Assembly: GCA_008933995.1 (NCBI GenBank)
Contig: WARS01000052.1
Span: 372,001-436,000, forward strand
Direction of reading: 5' to 3'
DNA: 64,000 bases
Source: Datnioides undecimradiatus
Taxonomy: Eukaryota; Chordata; Actinopteri; Lobotiformes; Datnioididae
Under the pieces are notes generated by a model, which worked only from the letters and a program-made list of their open reading frames with translations, was not told where the DNA came from and did not search any database. Positions 10,620 to 23,090 of the stretch are shown one piece after another. Made by a program: the position numbers and the translations under genes. Within the stretch, counting starts at the first letter, position 1, and every line of letters begins with the position of its first letter.

Positions 10620-12442
10620 TGACCCATATTTGCTTGTTTTGCAAAATCCTTTGTCACTCCCATGGTGCAACAACTGCGCAATGCATTTAAACTGAGCTTC
10701 CTGTTGCTATCCAGGGCACAGGAAGTCGCCTCCTGACCAATCAGATAAGAGCATTTCTTGCATACCAGACCGGCCCTTATCAGCTTCTGGGCTTTAATTA
10801 ATAGCGCAGTTCAGCATCTCTTTGGTCTGTGAATGCCTCTGTATGTTTACATCAGCCATGTTGCTTTAGAGATGCTAAACGCTAACTTTGACTCTCTGGG
10901 GGTCACATGCATTGAACTCTGCGTGTGCAAACAGAGCTTTAGTCGTGAGTGGGAATGTTGAGATTCATCCACCAGCAAACAAAGCTGGCTGATATCCAGT
11001 ATTGATATCTGATCAATGATATCCGATTCAATTTAGTGGCAGGTTGTAGATTAGCCCTGTAATGCTGTTATACAGCTCCTACAACAAGCGGCGCAACAGA
11101 TGTTGTTGTTTATTGGCTGTTTCATGCCCGCGGATGATCTGCGGGTGGCCAAAAACACCGTAGCATCACTGCTGCAAAGACAGTGCCGCTAATTCGTCTG
11201 CGCGTAAAACCATCGTTACGGTGATTTCTCAATCATCGTTACACAACGTCTGAAAGAGGTTCGGTGAAACACTTTATAACAGTTCAGGATAAGCTAATAT
11301 CTAATAGAAATTATGTCTATTTAATACTTTTGATTTCACATACTGGTGTGTGGATTGCAAAAATTATAACACAAACAGTGAAACTGACAATCAAACTGTT
11401 TTTAATCAGGTATTCTGTCGCCTGTACGCTGTCAGCTCCAAGTAAAACACTGGAATGCGTTTTTGCTGTTGCAAAGTTACATCCACCGGTCCGACCCCAG
11501 GCGTCGAACCTGTTAGTGTCAAACCCCTGACAGCCGCGCTTCCTCACGGCCTGGTTCACCCACCGCCTCCGGTGCAGTGTGAGCGGGAGAAGCTCATCGC
11601 GAGTGACTGCCTGGAAGGTCCCGGGGGTCGAATACTTCAGCGCATTCCCTGGAAACGGTGAGAGGTGTTAAAGTACGCGTAGCATCGGGAGACCGTTACA
11701 GTTAAAAATCACTGATTTTCTAGAAAAGCTGCAGGTGGGAAACAGGAAGTGCAGCAGCCACTTCACAATATATGTGACGCACATATTTCCTGAGGGTAGT
11801 TCACTCACTGCTTGTCTCTGTTAATAGTTTTCGTGCTGTTTATGCTCATTATGTTTCGTGTGATGACTGAATCATATCCCGCTTGTGTAAATCCAAAGAG
11901 AAAACAGGTATTATGTGGGGCGGGGTGGGGGGTGCATCCTGTCGGGGCTGGCTCTTCTGTGAGCCGCACTTTAACGTCCTCGCAGCGATTATCCAGCGTC
12001 GCTGCTGAGCGTTTGATTTGAGTCGGATCGTTTTCGATCGAACCTCTGGCCTCTGCCGCGCAGCTTAAAGATGTACGCGAACGCTCTCCGCCATGCAAGC
12101 GAGCGCACAGGTGTGCGGCCTCTCGACGACCTCCTCTGCCCCTGTGGGCGTTTTCCACAGCGGGGAATGTCGACCTTTCATACGTGACAGCCCTTCAGCC
12201 TCGCTCGCACAAACCCACGCTCTCACTGCGCTGACGCCGGCGGAGAGTCCACGGAGGCGTTTCATGCTGAGAGACGGTCACTAGTGCCGCCCCGATCAGG
12301 ACGGCGTCAAAGCGACTCCTCTTTAAAACCCGCTGTGTAACTCGGGGCCGAGTGTTTGCAGTCTGTGAGAGCCGGAGGAGCACACAGTGGAAAGTGGGGC
12401 TGCGAGCCACAGTTCACGGCCTCTGCTGGCACGCATCCCTGC

Positions 12443-12639
12443 TGTGTGTGTGTGTGTGTGTGTGTGTGTCTGCAGAGAGCACAGCTGCATGGCTCTCTGA
12501 GAGTGTGTGTGTGTGTGTGTGTGTGCGCATGCGTGTGTGCAGGCTGCTGAGCACGTGTGTGCGCGTGTGTGTCGTGGTTAAACGTCCGCCCTGCAGTGCT
12601 TGTGCTGCCTGACCTCTGACCTCAGGGAGCTCCTGGTGC

Positions 12640-12675
<36 letters not shown>
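12443..12675 (+). repeat. Cluster of three GT microsatellites
   Basis: GT runs at 12443-12469, 12503-12525 and 12644-12675 lie in GC-rich sequence. Confidence 0.95.
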
Positions 12676-12678
<3 letters not shown>

Positions 12679-13259
12679 CTCCTGGCGGCTGCTTGACTCC
12701 CTGACGTCTCACATCATCACGTTTGTTTAACTAGATGCATTGTTGGTGTCACACAAACCCACAAACCCACTTCCTGTTTATGAGCATATTAAGTAAATCT
12801 TATAATGCAGACGTTACAGAACTTGCACATCATCAATATACGATTAAAAACGAGTTTGGCTTTGAAATGACAATAAAATGCATTGATTTTTATTTATTTA
12901 AACAATTTATTATCATTATTTTAATTAGAATTAACCTAAAAAAGTCAAAACAGATGTTTTTTTAAATGTTTATTATAATTTTTTAGTATTTTTGCTGTGA
13001 CAGACCCAGGTTTAATATTTAAAATATGTCAAATCTAATAAAATATATAGAAATATATGAATTATTGTATTGTTTGATGGTCAGTAACTAAATATACGTG
13101 TAGATTTCACCACTGTTAATGAGCAAATATACATGTATGGTCTGATAATTGCCAGTTTTCACAGATTCACAGTAAAGTGCTGCAGCTCTGGACGCCCCCT
13201 GTGGCCGAACACCGAGTTAATGTAAAACAGACAGAATCAGATGCTTCTTCGGGAAACAC

Positions 13260-13261
<2 letters not shown>

Positions 13262-13305
<44 letters not shown>

Positions 13306-13317
13306 GCGTGTGCGTGT
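13262..13317 (+). repeat. (GT)n microsatellite with GTGTGC tail
   Basis: Pure GT at 13262-13300, then CGTGTG units to 13317. Confidence 0.95.
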
Positions 13318-14238
13318 CCCACTGAACATGACTGGTGGTCTCCTGGCAGCTGTGACTCATCTCTGCCATTCCACAGGAGCTTTTTAAAGACTGGAAGGAA
13401 TGGCCGGCCCCGTCACACAAGGACACTTTTATTAGCTCGCACTGGAACGAAACACGCCGGGGCCGCATGCCGCGCTCGTCCCGGGACTGCGAGCGTGCAC
13501 GGTGCATTCCCAGTGCTTCTGCTGAGCGCGTGTGCGTGCGTCTGTTAAAATGGAGTCGAGCGTTTTCTGTGTAGATACAGCGTGCATCATCCCCTGCCAG
13601 GAAAAGTGGCGGCTCGCCCTCGGACTCACCAAATGTTTTTCCAGATGCCATCTTTCCGTCCGTTCATCATCCTTCCTTCCCCTCCTTCCTTGTTCTCCCC
13701 CACGTCTCCGTACTGAGCGAGCGCGCCGCTCGCCACCCTCAAACTTATCTTTAACCCTTGCCAACCTCAGAAATCCACTCTCTGGCAGCTGGAGCTGTAT
13801 TTGTTAACATCCCGCTGAGGTCATGGAAAATACTTGTCTCTGATTGGCTGGCAGGTGTCCATTAAAGTCAGTCGAAGCCCAAAACAAAGCTCTGGTCGGC
13901 ACTTTAAATCAGTGTGTTGGGGAATATTGTGCTGCAGGTAACCATGGCAACAGTCGTTCATCTTTGTGGTAGGTTGCTAGTTAACAAACAAACACTAAAA
14001 ACACATTTCTGAGTTATTGTGATGTAGTTATGATCTGAAGTGTAAACCAGCAGGACATTAGCAACGAGCTAAAGGCGCTTCGATTCATTCAGAGCAGAAA
14101 GGTCAAAGTCAAGGGCCTGTGGTGTTTTTATTGGTCGGGGTCAGGGTCACAGCTGGTGGTAGCCAATCAGTGCAGCCGGTGGATCCCTGCGTACAGTTTA
14201 ACGCGTGGGTTAAATGATATGTAACTATCTGCAGGCAC

Positions 14239-14325
14239 TGTGTGTGTGTGTGTGTGTGTGCGTGTGTGTGCGTGCGTGCATGTCAAAGGTTAGTGGGGCA
14301 AAGTAAGTGCAAGCTACTCTCTTGC

Positions 14326-14362
<37 letters not shown>

Positions 14363-14467
14363 ATCCTGTCATACCCCAGGTGTCCGGTGACAGGGCTTGT
14401 CCCTACACACACTCCTGCAGCGATGTCACGACCCTGAATGATGACACCTGGGCTGTGCCACATTCCT

Positions 14468-14515
<48 letters not shown>
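14239..14515 (+). repeat. GT / AC / GT microsatellite cluster
   Basis: GT with CGTG units at 14239-14279, (AC)16 at 14329-14360 and GT at 14471-14515. Alternating orientation makes long complementary arms within 280 bases. Confidence 0.95.
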
Positions 14516-14518
<3 letters not shown>

Positions 14519-14809
14519 TTGGGTGCGCCACACAGCTGCACCTGCCGCTGCTCCATCACTGACAGCTCCGTCCCCGGTCAGCGTGGTGCCCCGGCGTGTG
14601 ACAGACAGACACGCTGTGTTTACCTTTGTTACAGCTGATCTCTGTTTGTTTGTTTGTTTGTTTACTGTTGCACTTCGAACACCTGTACGCATGTTCCTGT
14701 GCGGGGACGACTTCTTATCCCGACCGATGCGTTTCTCATTGGCTCTTCTTGTTTGTGTTTGTGTGTGTGATCCTGGTCCGAATATAGACACGTCTCAGTG
14801 TAGGAGACA

Positions 14810-14838
14810 GGCAGGCAGACAGACAGACAGACAGACAG
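14810..14838 (+). repeat. (CAGA)n tetranucleotide repeat
   Basis: Tandem GGCAGGCAGACAGACAGACA-type units run into AGGAGG. A TTTG tetranucleotide repeat lies nearby at about 14643-14662. Confidence 0.9.
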
Positions 14839-14938
14839 GAGGAGCCATGAGGTTAAATAAACCCAGAGGAGATTCTCAGAACGACTCCTTCACTCTTCTG
14901 TCTGTCGCATATCAACAGATGCACAGGCTGCCAGTCAC

Positions 14939-14941
<3 letters not shown>

Positions 14942-14986
<45 letters not shown>
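14942..14986 (+). repeat. (TG)n microsatellite
   Basis: Uninterrupted 45-base TG/GT array. Confidence 0.98.
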
Positions 14987-14987
<1 letters not shown>

Positions 14988-16356
14988 TTCTGTCTCTACT
15001 GTCATTTACAATCAGGGCCCGTCACCGAGCAGCAGCACGGCAGCGTTTGCCGACAGAGCTCCTCGCTTTGAGGCTCCCCTCGTACACGATAAACAGATGT
15101 TTTGGTCTGTATTGATTTCATGGATGCGACGGCGCCTGTTCTGGAGCAAAGACAGGAAGTGACGAGGAGTTTCCCAGTGCATTTTACATCTTTAACGCGC
15201 TCTTTTTGCTGAAAGGCAGAACAGTTGGATGAAGAAGGAGACGCTAAAGATCTCAAATCTTAAATACGACCCAGGCAGAAGCAGCAGTGAAACTGAAACC
15301 CCCGCCGGGGCCGGTCATCGCAGACGCTGACCGACGCAGAACACGGAGACTCAGAAGACGGCGTTGTTGTTGTTGTGTCAGGCGGGTCATGTCAGGTACA
15401 CAGAACAAACATGTCCTCGCTCTTATTCCTCTAATTCATGTGTGAAGACAAGACTGTTGCTTCATTTCACCAGCCGAGCATGATGAACCGATGGCTATCA
15501 GACATCAGCACAGGCGTCTTTGCACCCACAGTTCCTTGTGCCTCTCCTCGGTGCAGATAATGAGCCACGCCGCGTTTGTCTTTGTCACACCGTGTCGCAT
15601 TTGAAGGCGCCTCGGTGGCGTCGCCCGGTGCCGCCCGAGCGTCCGTGCTTTCACCTGTTGAAGCGAAGCAGGCTATAGAAGGAAGCCCAGCCGTGAACTC
15701 CTGTTTAAAGCCATCTAGGGAGATGGATGCCGCAGATAGCGCTGCCCTGAGAAGGACGTTGGCCTGGAGCGGTGCCCGTGTTGTGGAGCTCCTCCAACAA
15801 CAACAACATGGTCGGGATGGATGAGAGGTTTCTCCAGCGCGGCCATCTCCAGCCCTCCGAACTGCTGTTTCACTGCCGCTGCTGTGACCGCAGAGTGCAT
15901 CACTTCCTGTGTGCTTCCTGCCTGTTGTTCCCAACCAGGAAACACCCAAAGCATTCCAGCCAACTTGCAGCACATGCTTCAGAGCACCAGCATCACCCTG
16001 CGGCCCACAAACGGACCCATTTCCTGTCTTGTCCCTCGCTGTGGGGCACGGAGGGACATCTCACCCCCCCCCCTTCGCTCAGACCTTCCTGAGCGAGTGT
16101 TAGTGATGACCTCATTTATTCCAGGCTAGCCCTCCTCCCTCCATCCCCACTCCCACTCCTCCCCCCTTTCTTCCTCCCCCTCTCCAGCCTCCTAATGAGA
16201 ACAAGATGACAACTTTATACCAGACTCAGCCGGGGCGACAGACTCTCTCTCTCTCTCTCTCTGAGACACAAACAGGGGACAGCCACAGACCGACAGACGT
16301 TCGACATGCTGCATGTGTGTGTGTGGATGCATGTGCATTCATACGTCATCTCTCAA

Positions 16357-16440
16357 CTAGAGCTGCACGATGTAGAACAAATATCTAATATCGCAGTCAT
16401 TTTCAGAGAGCTTGCACTGTTGATTGTGGTTTGCAGAATC
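16357..16440. repeat. Possible fragment of a GAGCTGCACGAT-type dispersed repeat
   Basis: AGAGCTGCACGATGTAG followed by AATATCTAATATCGCAG resembles the end of a common fish DNA-transposon-derived repeat that starts GGGCTGCACGATAT. The copy is short and degraded, with no second end found. Confidence 0.3.
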
Positions 16441-16691
16441 ATTTCTCACGTCACTCTTCTTATTTTAATGCATTAGGAGGAGTCAGACCTTTAGTCCGCT
16501 GCCTCAGAGTCCTGCGTTGCACCCATCCGTCCACCCTGACGAACTCCGAATGTGGACTTTTCACACTGCGTTCATCAATATTAGTTAAAAGCAGGGCTGA
16601 GACTCTTTAAAAATGGAAAAACCACGTCCATGCATCTGTAATATTTATAGTTAATGTAACTGATATGATGAAATATCTTGTGTAGAGTGTG

Positions 16692-16722
<31 letters not shown>

Positions 16723-18759
16723 GGGGTGGTTCTCCAACATCTATCAGCTTTTCTGCAGGGCGCTTGGCAAACCGAAGCCTGGGTGGTTGCATCGTTAAAT
16801 CAGCAGCGCAAAACAATGTATGACGCGTCTTTCATGGGATTAATTATGTCTAATTGTCATTAAATGCAAGATTAATGGCGTCTAATTGCCTCGGCGTCGA
16901 CTTTGAGGCGAGCGGGTTTTGTCCAAACAGGCCCTCCTCGTCTCCTCCTGCAGCGTAAATCATCTACGCTTGTTGCTGCACGCGTGGAGGAACCTGTTTG
17001 AGCGTCCTGACGATGCGTTTCAGCCCACCTCCGCCAAACAGTGGCGCCGCTCAGCCCCTCTGACGACGGCGCGGCATCACGGGAGCTCGCCGTGAGGCAT
17101 GACGTTTACCCAGAGCACGTCTTCGTGTCTCGTCCACGGGCATTAAAGCTATTCGCTGCTGTAACCGTCCGTCACGTCCACACTGGCTAAGAAGCGATAG
17201 CTTTAGCAGAGAAGCTACGCTTTGAAGCAGAAGAGTCGGATGTTACAGTGGAGAACCTGAGCTGGATCCAGATCAGGACCTGTCTTCAGGGCCTTCACGA
17301 TGCTGCACCTAGATCATCTGGAGAGTCTGGCGATTCCCAACACACGAGCGATGTACCCAGGAGCTTCCACACCAAGCGTTCACCCTGCATCTTCCTCTGA
17401 TTTGCACCATAAAAACCTGGATAAGACGCTGATCACGAATCAGTTTCCAGGGAATGTGTAGAACATGATGGGATCCATAAACACAGGGTTACCCTCCGGT
17501 GTTATTCAAGCCGCTTTGTGCAGAGCTTACTCACACGCGCTTAAGCAGCCTCAGCATTTCACCTTGAGTAATTGTCACCCACACAACCCCTGAGTCATGG
17601 TTACTCAGCTGCGTGTGTGTGCGTGCGCATACAGACGCGTGCACGTAAAGCACATTTGCACTCGGCGTGTTGCAGAGTAGCAGCTCGCCATAACCCAGCG
17701 AGCCCGTAAACACACAGGTTAGCGGTGAGGCAGCCGTCGCAGGCCGTCATCTCCTTCTGTGGTAACAGAGTGAGGTGTCTTCACCGCCCCCCCTCCCGGT
17801 CAGGGATCGGCGAGCAGAGAACCCACAACACCTCTGAGCTGGACAACGCCGTACATGGACAGAGAGCGATGAAGCCATGTGACATTAGCACGGAACCGTG
17901 GGTCCAAACCGGTCCGTGCACGCTGCGTCTGTTGAGCTGTAGGAGTCACCTGAGACATGAGCTCACATCCTGTGTCTACGCCCGTCCACATGACTTTGTG
18001 AGATGTTGCCATGGGGATAAGAGACACTCACCTCCATATATATATATATATATATTTTAAAGGTGTCAGTTGGCATCTCGCATTCACAAGATGGCAACAC
18101 CTCATCTTAGCTCAGATTCATCTCGTTTACCGCCGTCACTGGGAGCTCTCAGCACGGCCACTAAATATGGACGGAGCCAGAATAGCAGGGAGGACTCTGT
18201 CGCCGAGGGCGCGGGGCTGAAGTGATCGAGCGTGGCAACAGCACGGCAAAGATGTGGACGGGCGTCCTGAGACACACCCGTTGGCTCCCCCTGGTCCGAG
18301 ATCAGTAACAGCTCCTTGTTACTCAGGGTGGCTGCGTGCGCCGCCCGCATGTTTAACAATATATTAACGTGTGACTTCAAATGAGCTGATCTGGGTGCTG
18401 TTTGGAGCCTTTGTGGAGGCTAACGCTCACTGCTAATGTGCTAAAAGCAGTCTTCTTCTCTTATGTGAGCTCCGCGGGGCGTGATGGGGTGAAATCAGAC
18501 TATGTGCGCATCCAATCTGCAAAGAAAGTTAGACAACTGCTAGAGAAAGAAGGATTTCCTGAAACTGCCGATTAATGATGGGGGGGGTTGTTCTGGGAAC
18601 CACAGATGGGCTGAGCTGTGGGGGTGATATGGGGGGCTCATTGGATTTGTCCTGGCTTTTGGGCTTTTTATCTAATTGTGGCAGAAAAGTACCAGGATAT
18701 GTTGTTATTAGTGTTTGGAGGAGGTTTACCAGGAGCTTCAGGATAGTGCTCACAACAGA

Positions 18760-18763
<4 letters not shown>

Positions 18764-18794
<31 letters not shown>
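18764..18794 (+). repeat. (GT)n microsatellite
   Basis: Uninterrupted GT array of 31 bases. Confidence 0.97.
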
Positions 18795-18795
<1 letters not shown>

Positions 18796-19325
18796 TACGC
18801 AGGATTAGGGCTCTCCTTTCTGCATGTGTCACTTCATCCATCTTATCCATCCATCCATCCTTCCCTCGCCCCCTGCTCCCTTGTTGCAGCTGTGATCTAT
18901 TGTTTTGACGCTTGAAAAGTGACCTCCAGGTGTTTTTGTCAAACTGTGGATCCATATATTCTGGACTTGGCCCTGAACGCGTAACGAGTTTAAACTTGAT
19001 TTTCCCAGTCTGAATCTATACTGAATAAATCCGGCCTGGTGCTGAGATCGAAGTTGTTTTTGTTCATTTACAAAATCCAAAATCATGCAGCGTGATATTC
19101 AAAAAGAAGGACCTTCCGCTCCCTTTTTGTGGTCGTTATGTCATTGCACTGGGTCTGTCTTTGAAATCACAGCCCAGACAGCAACTCCAGCACCAAAGGA
19201 GCTTTGCTGTTCCGTGTTTGGCTGCAGGGTGCCTGAGGAGGTTGCCTGCGGCTGTGAAGGTTGCATCTTTGCAGCCGAACCGCAGAGATAAACACAGAGG
19301 ATGCTGCTGCAGCCTGAGCTCCCGG

Positions 19326-19327
<2 letters not shown>

Positions 19328-19360
<33 letters not shown>
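19328..19360 (+). repeat. (GT)n microsatellite
   Basis: Uninterrupted GT array of 33 bases. Confidence 0.97.
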
Positions 19361-19362
<2 letters not shown>

Positions 19363-19945
19363 CTGTTGGTGCTGGTGCTGCGGCTCGAAGAGCGACGGCC
19401 CGGCAGAGGTCACGCGTGCAGAGTGCAGAAGATCAGCCGGGACGTCTGAAAGCTCGCTGTGGGTTCTTGCAGCTGCAGCGTCACTGCAGGTCCTGCACCT
19501 CAGCTGCCCGTGCACGCTTCAGCAATATGAAATTAAGATTCAGAAGATCCTGAAATGCTTTTTTGATTCATTTTTTATTTAATTTTTCTTTTTTTCTGTT
19601 CTTGTTTGAAAAAAAACACATTTTTCACGTCCCTCATGCTCAGAGAAACTGATGATTCACGGGTCAGGCAGGAGCTTCGGTCCGGCAGAGTGTGAGTTAC
19701 TGTTCCTGCACCGCTAACGTGTGTTTCCTGCTGCATCACGGTGTGTTATCAACACGGATCACAGTGAGAAGTCACACACAAACACACACACACACACACT
19801 CTGCCAGAGGGGTTCTCGCCACAGTGACTCAGCCAGCCCAGCTGTGGTTCAGGGAACTGCCTGCACAGGCAGGAAGTGGTGGGTAACGAGTCAGGTAGGG
19901 TGTGTGTGTGTGTGTTGCACGCGTCAGCTTGGCGATGGCAGCGGG

Positions 19946-19947
<2 letters not shown>

Positions 19948-20026
<79 letters not shown>

Positions 20027-20040
20027 ACACTCACACTCAC
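19948..20040 (+). repeat. Longest CA microsatellite of the window
   Basis: Pure CA at 19948-20020 (73 bases, about 36 units), then interrupted TCACACAC units to 20040. Open frames across it are only repeat translation. Confidence 0.98.
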
Positions 20041-20507
20041 CCCTCGCTCCTCCAAAGTGGGTGTTCAGCCTGCACTGCCTCTAAATCGCTGTGTTGGCTG
20101 GATTTAGCCGCGGGTCGACGATCACCTGAACTTACTGCCTGAATTTAACTGAAATCAGAACAGAGACAACAGCGGATCGTCCAATCACCACTCAGCGCTT
20201 TGAGAACACACACAAAAATAGTAAATCTGAACAGGATGCAGGCGTGACGCCGGGCGCAGCAGGTATAGACACGTTTAGTAAAGCGACAGGCACTGATTGG
20301 TTAAAGTCCACATCCATACCTCACAGACGGCCCGTGCAGTTCTCGTCGGCCGCCGGCTTCTAGCTGATAAGAGTCTTTTCATGGACCCACACGGGAGGAG
20401 TCGCCCAGGTTTCAGTCACTGCCTCCCTGCTGCCGGGGGGCAGTGGAATCCCAGGTTTGGAGGAGGCTGAGCCTTCTGCCTCGTCACTCTGCTGGTTGTG
20501 GTGACGT

Positions 20508-20541
20508 GGGGGTGCGGGGGGTGCAGGGGGGTGGGTGGGGG
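20508..20541 (+). other. G-quadruplex-forming candidate
   Basis: Five runs of at least three G are separated by loops of one to four bases (GGGGG, GGGGGG, GGGGGG, GGG, GGGGG), which meets the G3+N1-7 rule. Confidence 0.7.
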
Positions 20542-20691
20542 CAGAACAGGAGGAAGTTTGTCTCTAAAGCTCTGAGGCTTTACATCACGCTCCCCTGGGT
20601 GATCTCTGCGCCCGCTGGGACTGCAGTTACTGTTACACTGCTCCAGGAAGGTTTTCAGAGCGTTTGTTAGGGAGGGCAGGAAGGAGGTGAT

Positions 20692-20722
<31 letters not shown>

Positions 20723-22483
20723 ACATGTTCACATCTTGCTCCATTACTTTGTGTAGTGTGTTGCGTTGGTTTTAATGACGCCCTGATCTGCACCTGAGCT
20801 GCCGCAGCGACGCATCCTCAGCTGGCGAGCAGTGAATTTAAATTCCTCCCGCAGGAAGTGGCGGGGGTGCGGGCAGGAAGTGAGCGTTAACGGAACGAGG
20901 GAGTAAACAGGATGTTGTTTTGTCGTCCGCGCTGTTTGTTTAGCCGCTTCCTTCCGACGCCTGCGCTCCGACGGGCCTCTGAAGGCAACACGAGTGATTA
21001 AAAGTCGCAGTGAACTGATGAGTTGCTTTCTCCGCGGCGTCAGACTGTTTTAAACCGGAAAAACAACATTTTCTACCAAATCGGTGTATTTTCTGATTTA
21101 AATGTGCTCCAGGAAGTAAACTGAGCAGCTGTAAAAGTTTTACCTGACAAATAAAAATAAATAAAATCCCCATAATCCAGTACTGCCAGAAATGCACTTA
21201 TTTAAAACACACCCGCAATGATTTAATACAGTCTTTGATAGAGATATGAGAGGATTATGTATATTCATCGTTAATCTTCAGGGAAAATCTTTGATATTTG
21301 AATTCAGATCATCTCAGAGGACGTTTTGTCACGTTGCCAATTGAATTTGCAGCCAGCGACGAAGAGGTTTTCGACCTCAGTGCTGCGAAATACTCCTTTA
21401 GAGTGATAACAGTCGCTTCAGAGAGCTGTGGAAGACCCCCCCCCCCCCAGCACCCAGGATCCATTCCAGTCGACTCCAGTCCACCGGGTGTCGACACCCC
21501 CGTCCTCCCATTGTTACAGCGACGAGTGCACCGTTGTTGCAGAGGAGGGCTGTTTGCATGTTGTTGGGGTTCTGTTGTAACGCTCAGTGTTACCTCAGTT
21601 TGATGAATGCAAGCTTCTACAAACGCCTTGACTCCATGAATCAGTGTTTTGTGTTGACTTATGTTGCCTAAGTACAGTATTGTCCAAGAGTAACGACCCC
21701 GCACGTTGCATATTTGCACTTTTTAACATATAAATCATTAATTAATCATTGTTCTGCATCTGCTGCACGTCTCTTCTCTAATCCCCATTTATTACACCAG
21801 TTCTGATCAACCTAAGAAGCTCAACCATGCATCTCACTAAGCATTTATTGATCAGCCAATCAAGAACATTCGGATATCGATTGAAGTCGTTTATAACGTA
21901 ATAAAAAGGGAGAGACTTTTCTGTCTTCTAAGTCACTTTAAAAACAAGCAACCTCACCTTCCCGACCATTTATAAAAATGTCTATTTGACATTTCACAGA
22001 CTTTAAGCCGAAGCAGTGGATTGGAAAGGGCAGTTTTGAGCAGTCGCTGATGTTGCCGAAGGCTTCAGAGTTAGCTCAAGAGTTTGGTCATCAGCACAAA
22101 CCGAAGATCTTGATTGTCTGTGTTTGGAAGATCACCAAATGATGAAACCCCGATGAAACGCTTCCTCGCGCTGAAGCTTAACTCCGTAAAGCTTTCCATT
22201 AAACCTCCGCATCTCAGATCGAGCGACTCTGCCGGTGCCTTTTCACATACTTACCGCTGTCAGTACGACCACAATAGACCGTCTGATAGGCGGGGTAAAC
22301 AGATAGCGGCTCTATCTGCAGCCGCAGGTTGAGAGGCCGTCGGCTTTGATGGAGGGCCCCTGATATCCTGCCATTCATTGGCTCGCACACTCTGGCGTGT
22401 GGGGATAAAGGCTAGCACCCCTCCGCTCTCAGCGCATGTTAAATCCATTACTGCTAATCAACAAGTGCCAAGTCGGTGCGGAG

Positions 22484-22485
<2 letters not shown>

Positions 22486-22528
<43 letters not shown>
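22486..22528 (+). repeat. (GT)n microsatellite
   Basis: Uninterrupted GT array of 43 bases. Confidence 0.97.
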
Positions 22529-22531
<3 letters not shown>

Positions 22532-23002
22532 CTTCCTCTTCTCCTTGAGATCTCAGGAACTTTGCACGAGTGTTAAATAAGCAGATTGTTGACTCGCGGC
22601 CAGCCGCTCCGCTCTCCGCCCGATTCATCAGCTCCAAACACGACCTCTGAATCCTCCGAGCAGCAGCCGACCCCGAGTGGCAAGACATCCTGTTATCGTC
22701 TGACATATGGAGCAGCTGGTGGGGGCGGGTGGTTTGGGTTGGCGGGGGTGTACGGTGTACGTTGTGCAAGCGTGTGTGATTGCTGGAGGTGTTAAACTTC
22801 TCATTTGCAGCGTGTCACCTCTGATCTGTAAAGATTCATCTTGTTATCAAAATCACAGACACCTGAGCAACCGCGGGTTTTAGAAACCTCAATCTGTTTT
22901 CCTTCTGTTCCCTGCAAACTGCTGCCCGTATTTGTTTTTAAACAGATTCTAGAGTCTAACGATTGAATCATGTAACGTGCACGGGAAAGACGGCCCTCCG
23001 AT

Positions 23003-23018
23003 CCACCAGAGGGCAGCG
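23003..23018 (+). promoter_or_regulatory. CTCF-like motif 1
   Basis: CCACCAGAGGGCAGCG agrees with the vertebrate CTCF core consensus CCASYAGRKGGCRS at every informative base. It forms a pair with the site at 23078 in the same orientation, inside the long pard3 intron. Confidence 0.6.
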
Positions 23019-23077
23019 TGTCGGTGCAGGTTTGCCTCTTTTAGGTGTAAAACATGCATTTGTGCAAAGATTCGGTA

Positions 23078-23090
23078 CCAGCAGGGGGCG
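23078..23090 (+). promoter_or_regulatory. CTCF-like motif 2
   Basis: CCAGCAGGGGGCG matches the CTCF core CCASYAGRKGGC. It lies 75 bases after the first motif and points the same way. Confidence 0.6.

Noticed and set aside
13188-13206. CTCF-like sequence (minus strand GGCCACAGGGGGCG)
   Set aside because: It lacks one base of the core spacing, unlike the two full matches at 23.0 kb.
14472-15071. 199-codon plus-strand open frame
   Set aside because: It opens and closes with Cys-Val runs from GT repeats, which lack stops in that frame; nothing recognisable lies between.
15467-15973. 168-codon minus-strand open frame
   Set aside because: It overlaps other open frames on both strands in CG-rich DNA and resembles no family I know.
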